From NCBI RefSeq assembly GCF_030063475.1, contig NZ_JASIRT010000010.1:104091-168090 (forward strand): a stretch of DNA of 64,000 bases, written 5' to 3'. The notes under the pieces were generated by a model. It saw only the letters and a program-made list of their open reading frames with translations, was not told the origin of the DNA and ran no database searches. Numbering within the stretch: the stretch's first letter is position 1; each line of letters begins with the position of its first letter. Shown piece after piece: positions 16,738 to 24,693 of this stretch. The translations under genes and the position numbers were made by a program. This stretch comes from Roseomonas sp. E05. GTDB lineage: Bacteria; Pseudomonadota; Alphaproteobacteria; Acetobacterales; Acetobacteraceae.

Positions 16738-17282
16738 TGCGTCATGCCTTGCTCTGGGCGTCGCTGGCCGTGCCGGCGCTGCTCGCCGCCTGCGCTAAGC
16801 CTGAAACGCCGGTCGTGCAGTCCACCCGCCCGGTCTATGCCATCGACATGATGGGCGCCGCCAAGCTCTGCACCGTCCCCGACGACCCGAAGCTGGTGGA
16901 CGCGCAGCAGACCGAAGTGGCGATGACCGTCGGCAATGACGGCGGCTGGTGCGGCGTGAAGGTCTCCCGCCCAGGCCCGGCGCCCTTCGACGCCGGCCTG
17001 CTGGTCGGTCGCCCGGAGCATGGCCGCGTGCAGGTGCACGCGGTCGGCGACTGGACCCGCGTGGACTATACGCCGGACCCGGGCTTCGTCGGCACGGATG
17101 CCTTCACCGTGCGCCTGCTGCCGGGCTCCACCACCCTGCGCGTCAACGCCACGGTGCAGGGCGTGGCGCAGCCGGTGGCGGCGGCCGCGCCGGTGGTGAC
17201 GCCGCGGGTGACCGCGCCGACGCCGGCCAGCACCAGCAGCAAGCCGGCCGCGAGCAAGACGACGACGCAGCGCAAGCGCTGA
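16737..17282 (+). CDS. putative lipoprotein with an Ig-like beta domain
   Basis: This protein of about 181 residues starts at the ATG at 16737 and has a lipobox (ALLAACAKP). The central part includes GRVQVHAVGDWTRVDYTPDPG and FVGTDAFTVRLLPGS, the pattern of tandem bacterial Ig/cadherin-like domains (YTP..G..G.D.FTV). A long Ala/Pro/Thr/Ser/Lys tail follows. It may be an envelope partner of the exported protein just upstream, to which it is translationally coupled. The function is unknown. Confidence 0.72.
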   Translation: MRHALLWASLAVPALLAACAKPETPVVQSTRPVYAIDMMGAAKLCTVPDDPKLVDAQQTEVAMTVGNDGGWCGVKVSRPGPAPFDAGLLVGRPEHGRVQVHAVGDWTRVDYTPDPGFVGTDAFTVRLLPGSTTLRVNATVQGVAQPVAAAAPVVTPRVTAPTPASTSSKPAASKTTTQRKR

Positions 17283-17289
17283 GCGACAG

Positions 17290-17317
17290 GTCCGGGGGAG
17301 GAAGCCTTCCCCCGGAC
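17290..17317. terminator. bidirectional terminator-like hairpin
   Basis: GTCCGGGGGA-N8-TTCCCCCGGAC forms a GC-rich stem of about 10 bp between the convergent lipoprotein gene and cobA. There is no long T-tract. It lacks the AAT..ATT core of family A. Confidence 0.5.
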
Positions 17318-17324
17318 CCCGGCA

Positions 17325-18116
17325 TCACTCGGGCATCAGGCGCCGCCGCACCGGCACCACGCCGCCGATCGCCACCACCGCCGGAGCCTCCAGCCCGGCG
17401 CGGCGTACCGCCTCCGCCACCTCCGCGAGCGTCGAGACCAGCACCCGCTGGCGTGGCGTCGTCGCCTCCGCCACCACGGCGACCGGCGTCTCCGCCGCGA
17501 GGCCGCCGGCGAGCAGGGCGGCGGTGATCGCCTCCAGGCGGCGCATCGCCATGTAGAGCACCAGCGGCTGGCCGAGCCGCGCCAGCGCCGCCCAGTCCAG
17601 CGCCTCGGCCGCGCCCTCCGCCGCATGGCCGGTGGCCAGCACCACGGCCTGGTTCACGCCGCGCTGGGTCGCGGGGATGCCGGCGGCCGCCAGCCCGGCC
17701 AGGCCGGCGGTCAGCCCGGGCACCACGCGGAAGGGAATGCGGGCCTCGGCCAGCGCCAGCGCCTCCTCGCCGCCGCGGCCGAAGACATAGGGGTCGCCGC
17801 CCTTCAGGCGGACCACGCGGCGGCCGGCGCGGGCCTGCGCGATCAGCGCGGCGGTGATGTCGGCCTGCCGTGCCGAGGGGCGGCCGCCGCGCTTGCCCAT
17901 GTCGAGCCGCTCGGCGCCCTCGGGGGCGAGGGCGAGGATGCGCGGGTCCACCAGCTCGTCATGCACCAGCGTCTCGGCCTGGGCGAGGCCGGCGACGGCA
18001 TCCAGCGTGAGCTGGCCCGGGTCGCCCGGCCCGGCGCCGACCAGCCACACATGCCCGGCCTCCAGCACCGGGGCGGGGCGGCCGAGCAGGGCCTCCAGGG
18101 CGGCCAGCCGGTTCAT
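17325..18116 (-). CDS. cobA: uroporphyrinogen-III C-methyltransferase (CobA/SUMT)
   Basis: This 263-residue SAM methyltransferase has VWLVGAGPGDPGQLTLDA, the LVHDELVD motif, a KRGG segment and VVRLKGGDPYVFGRGGEE. It methylates uroporphyrinogen III at C2 and C7 to precorrin-2, the branch point to corrins. No CysG-type oxidase domain is fused. The start lies only 11 bases from divergent cbiD, so promoters must overlap the opposite gene. Confidence 0.94.
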   Translation of the reverse strand: MNRLAALEALLGRPAPVLEAGHVWLVGAGPGDPGQLTLDAVAGLAQAETLVHDELVDPRILALAPEGAERLDMGKRGGRPSARQADITAALIAQARAGRRVVRLKGGDPYVFGRGGEEALALAEARIPFRVVPGLTAGLAGLAAAGIPATQRGVNQAVVLATGHAAEGAAEALDWAALARLGQPLVLYMAMRRLEAITAALLAGGLAAETPVAVVAEATTPRQRVLVSTLAEVAEAVRRAGLEAPAVVAIGGVVPVRRRLMPE

Positions 18117-18127
18117 CGCGCCCCCGC

Positions 18128-19237
18128 ATGACAGAGCGTGGCGCCGGCGCTAGTGAGGAGGGCGTGTCGCGACAGGATGAACCGCTTCGCCGGGGCTGGA
18201 CCACCGGCGCCTGCGCCACGGCGGCGGCGAAGGCCGCCTATGCCGCGCTGCGGACGGGCGCCTTCCCCGATCCCGTGACCATCACCCTGCCGCGCGGCGA
18301 GCAGCCGGCCTTCGCGCTGGCCGAGCACGCGCTGCTGCCGGATGGGGCGGCGATGGCGGCCATCGTGAAGGATGCCGGGGACGACCCGGACGTGACGCAT
18401 GGGGCGCTGATCCGCGTGGCGGTGCGGCTTTTGCCGCGGGGCAGCGGCGTTGCCTTCGCCGCCGGGGAGGGGGTGGGCACCGTCACGCTCCCCGGCCTGC
18501 CGCTGCCGCCGGGCGAGCCGGCCATCAACCCGGCGCCGCGCGCGATGATCCGCGCCGCGCTGGCGGAGGTCGCCGGCGGGGAGCCCGATGCGCGGGTGGA
18601 GGTCAGCATCCCCGGCGGCGAGCGGATCGCGCAGCGCACCATGAACCCGCGGCTCGGCATCCTGGGCGGGCTGTCCATCCTCGGCACCACGGGGGTGGTG
18701 GTGCCCTATTCCTGCGCGGCCTGGATCCACTCGATCCAGCGCGGCATCGACGTGGCGCGGGCGCTGGGGCTGGTGCATGTGGCGGGCGCCACCGGCAGCA
18801 CCTCGGAGGCCGCGATCGCCCGGCTGGACGGGCTGCCGGAGCAGGCGCTGATCGACATGGGCGACTTCGTCGGCGGCATGCTGAAGTATCTGCGGGCGCA
18901 TCCGGTGCCGCGCGTGACCGTCGCCGGCGGGCTGGCCAAGCTGACCAAGCTGGCGCAGGGGCGGCTGGACCTGCATTCCCGCCGGGGCGGGGTGGACCTG
19001 CCGGCGCTCGCTGAGCTGGCGCGCGACCTCGGGGCGGGCGAGGCGCTGGCCGGGGAGATCGCCGGGGCCAATACGGCGCTGGAGGCCTTCACCCTCGCGG
19101 CGCAGGCGGGGATTGCGCTGCCCGATGCGGTGGCGCGGCGTGCCCGGGCGGTGGCGCAGGGCGTGGTCGAGGGGTCGCCCGTGGCGGTGGATGTGGCGCT
19201 GTTCGGCCGTGACGGTACGCTGCTGGCACGCGCCTGA
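18128..19237 (+). CDS. cbiD: cobalt-precorrin-5B C1-methyltransferase (CbiD)
   Basis: This protein of 369 residues or fewer has the CbiD hallmark LRRGWTTGACATAAAKAA near the N-terminus, then PGEPAINPAPR, NPRLGILGGLSILGTTG and a C-terminal GANTALEAF region. It methylates C1 and removes the two-carbon fragment in the anaerobic-type route. Here it probably replaces CobF, which is not in the window, alongside the oxygen-dependent CobG. ATG 18128 has no ribosome binding site; GTG 18164 has AGGAGG but too close. The start is therefore uncertain. Confidence 0.9.
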   Translation: MTERGAGASEEGVSRQDEPLRRGWTTGACATAAAKAAYAALRTGAFPDPVTITLPRGEQPAFALAEHALLPDGAAMAAIVKDAGDDPDVTHGALIRVAVRLLPRGSGVAFAAGEGVGTVTLPGLPLPPGEPAINPAPRAMIRAALAEVAGGEPDARVEVSIPGGERIAQRTMNPRLGILGGLSILGTTGVVVPYSCAAWIHSIQRGIDVARALGLVHVAGATGSTSEAAIARLDGLPEQALIDMGDFVGGMLKYLRAHPVPRVTVAGGLAKLTKLAQGRLDLHSRRGGVDLPALAELARDLGAGEALAGEIAGANTALEAFTLAAQAGIALPDAVARRARAVAQGVVEGSPVAVDVALFGRDGTLLARA

Positions 19238-19249
19238 ACGGCTCCCCGG

Positions 19250-19314
19250 CAGACGGAAAAAAGAAGGGTCAAACCTATAGGCTTGACCGGGGGAATCCAT
19301 TCCCCCGATCTTTT
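19250..19314 (-). repeat. family A repeat variant with an extra hairpin (A3)
   Basis: The unit reads AAAAAAGAAG, then an inverted repeat GGTCAA..TTGACC (19267-19288), then GGGGGAATCCATTCCCCC. The extra hairpin replaces the usual TGGGGGTTC segment. It lies between convergent cbiD and cobM. Confidence 0.75.
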
Positions 19315-19317
19315 CCC

Positions 19318-20070
19318 TCATGGCCGGAACCGCCGCTGATACGCCGCGCTGTAGAGGGCGCTGTCCCGGAACTCCCCCGCCGTCAGTGCCGGCCCGACCA
19401 GGATCAGCGCCGTGCGTTCCGCCGGCTCGGCGGCGAGCTTCGCCACGATATCCCCGAGCGTGCCGCGCAGGATGCGCTCATCCGGCCAGGAGGCGCGCAC
19501 CACGATGGCCACGGGGCAGCCGGCGCCATAGAGCGGGGTGAGGCTTTCGACGATCCGCCCCAGGGCGTGGACCGCCAGATGGATGGCGAGGGTGGCGCCG
19601 GTGGCGCCGAAGGCCTCCAGCGTCTCGCCCGGCGGCATGGCCGAGGCGCGGCCGGAGACGCGCGTCAGCACCACGCTCTGCGCCACTCCCGGCACCGTCA
19701 GCTCGCGCCCGAGCGCGGCGGCGGCGGCGGCGAAGGAGGGGACGCCCGGCGTCAGGGTATAGGGGATGCCGTGGCGCTCCAGGCGCCGGATCTGCTCGGC
19801 AACGGCCGACCAGACGGAGAGGTCGCCGGAATGCAGCCGCGCCACGTCCTGCCCGGCCCGATGGGCGTGGAGGTATTCGGCCTCGATGGCGTCGAGGTCG
19901 AGCGGGGCGGTGTCCACCAGCCGGGCGCCGGGCGGGCAGTGCGCCAGCAGGGCGGGCGGCACGATGGAGCCGGCATAGAGGCAGACCGGGCAGGCGGCCA
20001 GCAGGTCCCGCCCGCGCAGGGTGATGAGGTCCGGCGCGCCGGGGCCGGCGCCGATGAAATGCACGGTCAT
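19318..20070 (-). CDS. cobM: precorrin-4 C11-methyltransferase (CobM)
   Basis: This 250-residue tetrapyrrole methylase starts with [20 protein letters not shown]. It contains [23 protein letters not shown] and [23 protein letters not shown], matching CobM/CbiF. It uses SAM to methylate precorrin-4 at C11. The start overlaps the stop of the cobL-cobE gene by 4 bases, so the two are coupled. Confidence 0.94.
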   Translation of the reverse strand: MTVHFIGAGPGAPDLITLRGRDLLAACPVCLYAGSIVPPALLAHCPPGARLVDTAPLDLDAIEAEYLHAHRAGQDVARLHSGDLSVWSAVAEQIRRLERHGIPYTLTPGVPSFAAAAAALGRELTVPGVAQSVVLTRVSGRASAMPPGETLEAFGATGATLAIHLAVHALGRIVESLTPLYGAGCPVAIVVRASWPDERILRGTLGDIVAKLAAEPAERTALILVGPALTAGEFRDSALYSAAYQRRFRP

Positions 20071-21698
20071 GCGTTTGGTCCTGCCGAGAGGGCGCAGGTG
20101 ACGCCCTCGGCGGTGATGCGCGGCAGCACCAGCGCACCGCCCGCCGCCAGGGCGCAGCCCTCGGCGACGGAGGCGATGCCGGTGGTGCGCAGGGCCGCTT
20201 CGGAGCGGGTGGGGCAGCGGTCCTGCACGGCAAGCAGCGCGGCGTGGTCGAGGAAGACGAGCTCCACGCCGAGGGCGGATGCCGCCTCGGCAAGGGCGGG
20301 AAGGTCACGGCGGAAGGCGGGGGCGGCGAGGCGGCCGACGCGCAGGCCGGACAGCGTCTCGGCGCGGCGGACCAGGGCGGCGATCGCTTCCGCGGAGGCC
20401 GAAGGGCGCAGGCCGATGCCCGCCGTGGCCAGGGGAGCGCCGCCCCCCTGGACCCCCCGCCGGGGAGACAGGGTCTCCCCGGACCCCGCCACCGGCTTTT
20501 CCACGGCGTATTGCGTCACCGTCATCGCGGGGCGATAGCCGTGGAAGCCGCCGATGCGGTCCAGGCGCTCGATGCCGATCCGCGTCAGGCTGCCACCCCA
20601 GCGGGACTGGGCGGCGATGAGGGCGGCCTCGGTCTCCAGGGTCACGGCATTGGCCACGAGGCGGCCGCCGGGGCGCAGCGCCGTCCAGGCGGCGTCCAGC
20701 ACGCCCTCGCCGCTGGCGCCGCCGCCGAGAAACACCGCGTCCGGCGCGGGAAGGCCGGCAAGGCCCTCCGGTGCGGCCGACGGCACCACCCGCAGCCCGG
20801 GCACCCCCAGCGCCAGCGCGTTGCGGGCGGCGCGGGCGGCACGATCCGCCCGCGGTTCCAGGCCGATGGCGCGGTTGGCGGGGTGACGCAGCATCCACTC
20901 GACCGCCACCGAACCGCTGCCGCAGCCGATGTCCCAGAGCAGTTCGCCCTGGCGCGGGGCGAGCGCCGCCAGCGTGATGGCCCGCACTTCCCGCTTGGTG
21001 ATCTGGCCGTCCTGCTCGAAGCAATCCTCGGGCAGGCCCGGGGTGAGCGGGATGGCCCTGGCGCCGGGGCCGGGGATGACCTCCAGCGCCAGCAGGTTCA
21101 GCGGGTCAGGGGCGAGGCCGAAGGCCTCGGCGGTGGTCGTGCGGTGGCGGGCGCGGGGACCGCCCAGGGCTTCCAGCAGATGGAGCCGCGTCGGGCCGAA
21201 ACCGTACCGCGTGAGCAGCGCGGCGACAGCGGCGGGGGTGGTGGCATCCGCGGAAAGGGCCAGCAGGCGCGCGCCGGGCTGCAGCAGCGGGAGAAGCGGC
21301 TCCAGCGGGCGGCCGCAGAAGGAGAGCGTGGTGCAATCCTGCATCGCCCAGCCCAGCCGGGCGCAGGCCAGGGCGAAGGCGGAGGGCGCAGGGAGGCAGA
21401 GCAGCTCCCCGGGCGGGATGTGCCGGGCCAGGGTGGCGCCGATGCCGAAGCAGAAGGGGTCGCCCGAGGCCAGCACCGCCGTCGGCTGGCCGCGCCGGGC
21501 GAGCAGGGCGGGGAGACCGTCCAGCATCGGGCTGGGCCAGGGAAGCGCGGTGCCGCGGATCAGCGGCGCGGCGAGCGCCAGGTGCCGCTGGCCGCCGAAC
21601 ACCGTCCCGGCGGCCGCGAGCAGCGTGGCGGCGGCGGGGGAGAGGCCCTCGACGCCGTCCTCGCCGATGCCCAGGATGGAAAGCCAGGGAGCGCTCAT
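20067..21698 (-). CDS. cobL: fused precorrin-6Y C5,15-methyltransferase (CobL) and CobE
   Basis: One open frame of 543 residues. Residues about 1-200 are the CobL/CbiE methylase ([35 protein letters not shown]). Residues about 205-395 are the CbiT-like domain with a SAM loop ([16 protein letters not shown]). The final 120 or so residues are a CobE/CbiG C-terminal domain ([26 protein letters not shown]). CobL methylates C5 and C15 and decarboxylates; CobE is a small protein of the aerobic route, usually a separate gene. The linker is encoded by a family B repeat (20429-20491). ATG 21698 was chosen, 11 bases from divergent cobK. Confidence 0.88.
   Translation of the reverse strand: MSAPWLSILGIGEDGVEGLSPAAATLLAAAGTVFGGQRHLALAAPLIRGTALPWPSPMLDGLPALLARRGQPTAVLASGDPFCFGIGATLARHIPPGELLCLPAPSAFALACARLGWAMQDCTTLSFCGRPLEPLLPLLQPGARLLALSADATTPAAVAALLTRYGFGPTRLHLLEALGGPRARHRTTTAEAFGLAPDPLNLLALEVIPGPGARAIPLTPGLPEDCFEQDGQITKREVRAITLAALAPRQGELLWDIGCGSGSVAVEWMLRHPANRAIGLEPRADRAARAARNALALGVPGLRVVPSAAPEGLAGLPAPDAVFLGGGASGEGVLDAAWTALRPGGRLVANAVTLETEAALIAAQSRWGGSLTRIGIERLDRIGGFHGYRPAMTVTQYAVEKPVAGSGETLSPRRGVQGGGAPLATAGIGLRPSASAEAIAALVRRAETLSGLRVGRLAAPAFRRDLPALAEAASALGVELVFLDHAALLAVQDRCPTRSEAALRTTGIASVAEGCALAAGGALVLPRITAEGVTCALSAGPNA
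20429..20491 (-). repeat. family B double-hairpin repeat lying in frame inside cobL-cobE (B1)
   Basis: The two palindromes are CCAGGGGAGCG/CCGCCCCCCTGG and GGGGAGAC-agg-GTCTCCCC (20462-20480), in the same order and spacing as the intergenic family B copies. On the minus strand it encodes [20 protein letters not shown] without a stop, joining the CobL and CobE domains. Confidence 0.85.
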
Positions 21699-21709
21699 CG
21701 TGGGGGAAT

Positions 21710-22465
21710 ATGCGGGTTCTGCTGCTCGGGGGAACAACGGAAGGCGCCGCGCTGGCCCGCGCCCTGGCGGGGAATTCCCGCGTCCGGGCGAGGCTGTCCC
21801 TCGCCGGGGCCACCCGCGCGCCGCGCCCGCAGCCGCTGCCGACGCGGATCGGCGGCTTCGGCGGGGTGGCGGGGCTGGTGGAGTACCTGCGGGCGGAGTG
21901 CATCGGCGCGGTGGTGGACGCGACGCATCCCTTCGCCGCGCAGATGACGCGCCACGCCGCCGAGGCCGCCGGGCGATGTGGCCTGCCCCTGCTGCGGGTG
22001 GACCGGCCGGCCTGGCTGCCGCAGCCAGGCGACAACTGGGCCGAATTCCCCGACATGACCTCGCTCGCGGCGGCGCTGGGCGCCGCGCCGCGCCGGGTGC
22101 TGCTGACGGTGGGGCAGAAGGAGCTGGCGCCGTTCCGCGCCGCGCCCTGGCACCATTACGTCATCCGCAGCGTGGATCCGCCCGCTGCCGATGTCCTGCC
22201 GCCGGACGCCGAGGTGCTGACCGCCACCGGCCCCTTCGCGCTGGAGGACGAGCGCGCGCTGCTGCGGCGCCACCGCATCGGGCTGCTGGTGACGAAGAAT
22301 TCGGGCGGCGCGGCGACGGCCGCCAAGCTGACCGCGGCACGGGAGATGGGCTTGCCCGTGCGGCTGCTGGCGCGGCCGCCGGCGCCGGAGGGGCTGGCGC
22401 GCGTGCCGGATGTCGCCGGGGCGCTCGGCTGGCTTCATGCGCTGCTCGCCGAACGAGGCGTGTAG
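21710..22465 (+). CDS. cobK: precorrin-6A reductase (CobK)
   Basis: This 251-residue NADPH-dependent reductase starts MRVLLLGGTTEGAALARAL. It has DATHPFAAQMTRHA, the VLLTVGQKEL segment and LLVTKNSGGAATAAKL, the CobK/CbiJ signatures. It reduces precorrin-6A to precorrin-6B. It is on the opposite strand from its neighbours: divergent from cobL with 11 bases between starts, and its 3' end overlaps the 3' end of cobJ by 31 bases. Confidence 0.92.
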   Translation: MRVLLLGGTTEGAALARALAGNSRVRARLSLAGATRAPRPQPLPTRIGGFGGVAGLVEYLRAECIGAVVDATHPFAAQMTRHAAEAAGRCGLPLLRVDRPAWLPQPGDNWAEFPDMTSLAAALGAAPRRVLLTVGQKELAPFRAAPWHHYVIRSVDPPAADVLPPDAEVLTATGPFALEDERALLRRHRIGLLVTKNSGGAATAAKLTAAREMGLPVRLLARPPAPEGLARVPDVAGALGWLHALLAERGV

Positions 22466-23193
22466 AGCCAGGGGCATGTGCCCTCCCGCGCGAGGGTGCG
22501 GGTGGCGGCGGAGCCGATCAGGACCAGGGTGCGCATGTCGGCGAGCGCCGGGTCGGCCCCGGCGAGGGGGCGGAGTTCGATGCGCTCCTCCGGACGGCTG
22601 ACGGCGGTGGCGAAGGCCACGGGGGTTTCGCCGGGCAGGAGGGTGCGCAGCAGTTCGAAGGCGCGGCCGAGCTGCCAGGGACGGGCGCGCGAGATCGGGT
22701 TGTAGAGCGCGATGACGAAACCGGCGCCGGCGGCGGCGGCCAGGCGCTGCTCGACCAGCGGCCAGGGCTTCAGGTTGTCGGAGAGCGAGATGGCGCAGAA
22801 GTCGTGGCCGAGCGGCGCGCCGAGGCGTGCGGCGGCGGCGAACATGGCGGAAATGCCGGGCAGCACGGCGATGTCCAGCGCGCGCCACTGCGTGGGGCCG
22901 TGTTCCAGCGCCTCGAAAATGGCGCTGGCCATGGCGAAGACGCCGGCATCGCCGGAGGAGACCACCGCGACGCGGGCGCCGGCCTCAGCCATCGCCAGCG
23001 CGTGGCGGGCGCGCTCCAGCTCCTGGCGGTTGTCGGTGGCGTGGCGGCGCTGCTCCGGGCGGGCGGCGACGCGGGCGACATAGGGGCCATAGCCGACGAG
23101 GTCGGTGGCGGCGGCGAGGGCCGTCTCGGCCTCGGGGGTGCGCAGGTCGGCGTCACCCGGGCCAAGGCCGACGATGCGCAGCCAGCCGCTCAT
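22435..23193 (-). CDS. cobJ: precorrin-3B C17-methyltransferase (CobJ)
   Basis: This 252-residue methylase starts MSGWLRIVGLGPGDADLRTPEA. It contains VGYGPYVARV, VAVVSSGDAGVFAMASA, VLPGISAMFAAAARLGAPLGHDF and ALYNPISRARPWQ, all diagnostic of CobJ/CbiH. It methylates C17 and contracts the ring to precorrin-4. The start overlaps the cobI stop by 4 bases. It is the last gene of the riboswitch-led run and overlaps convergent cobK. Confidence 0.95.
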   Translation of the reverse strand: MSGWLRIVGLGPGDADLRTPEAETALAAATDLVGYGPYVARVAARPEQRRHATDNRQELERARHALAMAEAGARVAVVSSGDAGVFAMASAIFEALEHGPTQWRALDIAVLPGISAMFAAAARLGAPLGHDFCAISLSDNLKPWPLVEQRLAAAAGAGFVIALYNPISRARPWQLGRAFELLRTLLPGETPVAFATAVSRPEERIELRPLAGADPALADMRTLVLIGSAATRTLAREGTCPWLYTPRSASSA

Positions 23194-23915
23194 CGCTGCC
23201 CCTGCCGGCCCTGGATCAGCACCAGGGAAAAGTAGGGGGCGGGGCTGTCGTCGCGCTCGGCCAGGGGGAGGATGACCTCGCCGGGCATGGTGCCGCGCTC
23301 GGCATAGACGGCGCGGTCGGTGAGGCCGAGCTCGGCCAGCACGGCGCGCAGCTTGGGCAGGTTGCGGCCGAGCTTCATCACCACGGCGGCGTCGCAGCGG
23401 CGCAGGGCCTCGGCGAGATCCTCGGCCGGCATGGTGGCGGGGAGGACGGCGAGGATGTCGTCGCCGTGGACCATCGGCAGGCCGGCGCGGGACCAGCAGC
23501 CGGCCATGGCGGTGATGCCGGGCGTGATCTCGACGGGGTGCGCCGCGCGCAGCCGGTCGAAAAGGTACATGGCCGAGCCGTAGAGGAAGGGGTCGCCCTC
23601 GCAGAGCAGGGCGACGTCGCGGCCGGCGGTGAGGTGATCGGCGATGCGGCTGGCGCAGGTGTCGTAGAAGGCGCCCATCCCGGCGGGGTAGCGCGGGTCC
23701 TCCACCGGGAGATCGGTGGTGAAGGGATATTCGAAGCGCAGTTCCTCGGCGGCCGGGTTGAGGTGCGGCGTGGCGATGCTGCGGGCATTGCCCGTGCGGC
23801 CGCGCTTGGCGAAGCAGGCGAAGACCGGGGCGGCGGCGAGGATTCGGGCGGCGCGGAGGGTGATCAGTTCCGGATCGCCCGGCCCGACGCCGAGGATGTG
23901 CAGCATGCCGGTCAT
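23190..23915 (-). CDS. cobI: precorrin-2 C20-methyltransferase (CobI)
   Basis: This 241-residue methylase has LHILGVGPGDPELITLRAARIL, VALLCEGDPFLYGSAMYLFDRL, EITPGITAMAGCWSRAGLP and VVMKLGRNLPKLR. It methylates precorrin-2 at C20 to precorrin-3A. It is separated from cobH by a paired family A repeat although both belong to the same transcription direction, and is coupled to cobJ downstream. Confidence 0.95.
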   Translation of the reverse strand: MTGMLHILGVGPGDPELITLRAARILAAAPVFACFAKRGRTGNARSIATPHLNPAAEELRFEYPFTTDLPVEDPRYPAGMGAFYDTCASRIADHLTAGRDVALLCEGDPFLYGSAMYLFDRLRAAHPVEITPGITAMAGCWSRAGLPMVHGDDILAVLPATMPAEDLAEALRRCDAAVVMKLGRNLPKLRAVLAELGLTDRAVYAERGTMPGEVILPLAERDDSPAPYFSLVLIQGRQGQR

Positions 23916-23924
23916 GCCGGGAAA

Positions 23925-24052
23925 AGGTCGGGGGAATGAATTCCCCCAAACCCCCTTCTTCTTTCTTCGAGTTTGCCGCGCTGCCGGTCGGGGCCATCTC
24001 CAACTGACAAAAAGAAGATGGGGGTCTGGGGGAATTCATTCCCCCAGCCTTT
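23925..24052. repeat. family A inverted pair (A4), inside the cob operon
   Basis: The forward unit GGGGGAATGAATTCCCCC with a CTTCTTCTTTCTTCGAG tail faces a reverse unit (AAAAAGAAGATGGGGGTCTG then GGGGGAATTCATTCCCCC). About 45 bases lie between the two units. The whole can fold into one long imperfect hairpin. It sits between cobH and cobI. Confidence 0.85.
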
Positions 24053-24060
24053 CTTCTGCA

Positions 24061-24693
24061 TCACTCGCGCTCCGTGGCAAGGGCGTTGACGGCGGCCACG
24101 GCCATGGCGCTGCCGCCCTGGCGGCCTTCGACGATCATCCAGGGCACACGGTTGTCGGCGGCGAGGGTTTCCTTGGATTCAGCCGCGCCGACGAAGCCCA
24201 CGGGCATGCCGATGACGGCGGCGGGGGGCGGGGCGCCGGCGTCGAGCAGTTCGAGCAGGTGGAACAGTGCGGTGGGCGCGTTGCCGATGGCGACCAGGGC
24301 GCCGCCGAGCTTCTCGCCCCAGAGGTCGAGCGCGGCGGCGGAGCGGGTATTGCCGATGGCGCGGGCGCGTTCCGGCACGCCAGGGGCATCGAGGGTGCAG
24401 AGGACTTCGTTCTCCGCGGGCAGGCGGGCGCGGGTGATGCCGTGCGCGACCATCTTGGAATCGCAGAGGATGGGGGCGCCGCGCTTCAGGGCCGCCTCGG
24501 CGGCGGCGGTGAAGCCGGGGGCGAAGCGGATATGGCGGGCCACCTCCACCAGCCCGCAGGCATGGATGACGCGGACGGCGACGCGCGCCTCGGCGGGGGT
24601 GAAGCGCGCAAGGTCGGCCTCCGCCCGGATGGTGGCGAAGGACTTCTCGTAGATCGCCGCGCCGTCGCGGATGTAGTCGTAGGGGCCGCTCAT
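24061..24693 (-). CDS. cobH: precorrin-8X methylmutase (CobH)
   Basis: This 210-residue protein has YDYIRDGAAIYEKSF, ILCDSKMVAHGI (with the methylmutase Ser-Lys-Met), GNAPTALFHLLEL and a PVGFVGAAESKETL segment. It shifts the C11 methyl to C12, giving hydrogenobyrinic acid. Its start overlaps the cobG stop by 4 bases. Confidence 0.95.
   Translation of the reverse strand: MSGPYDYIRDGAAIYEKSFATIRAEADLARFTPAEARVAVRVIHACGLVEVARHIRFAPGFTAAAEAALKRGAPILCDSKMVAHGITRARLPAENEVLCTLDAPGVPERARAIGNTRSAAALDLWGEKLGGALVAIGNAPTALFHLLELLDAGAPPPAAVIGMPVGFVGAAESKETLAADNRVPWMIVEGRQGGSAMAVAAVNALATERE

Noticed and set aside
17290..17317. Hairpin between the lipoprotein gene and cobA as a family A repeat
   Set aside because: It lacks the GAAT..ATTC core and the TTTTTTCTG tail, so I treat it as a simple terminator-like stem.
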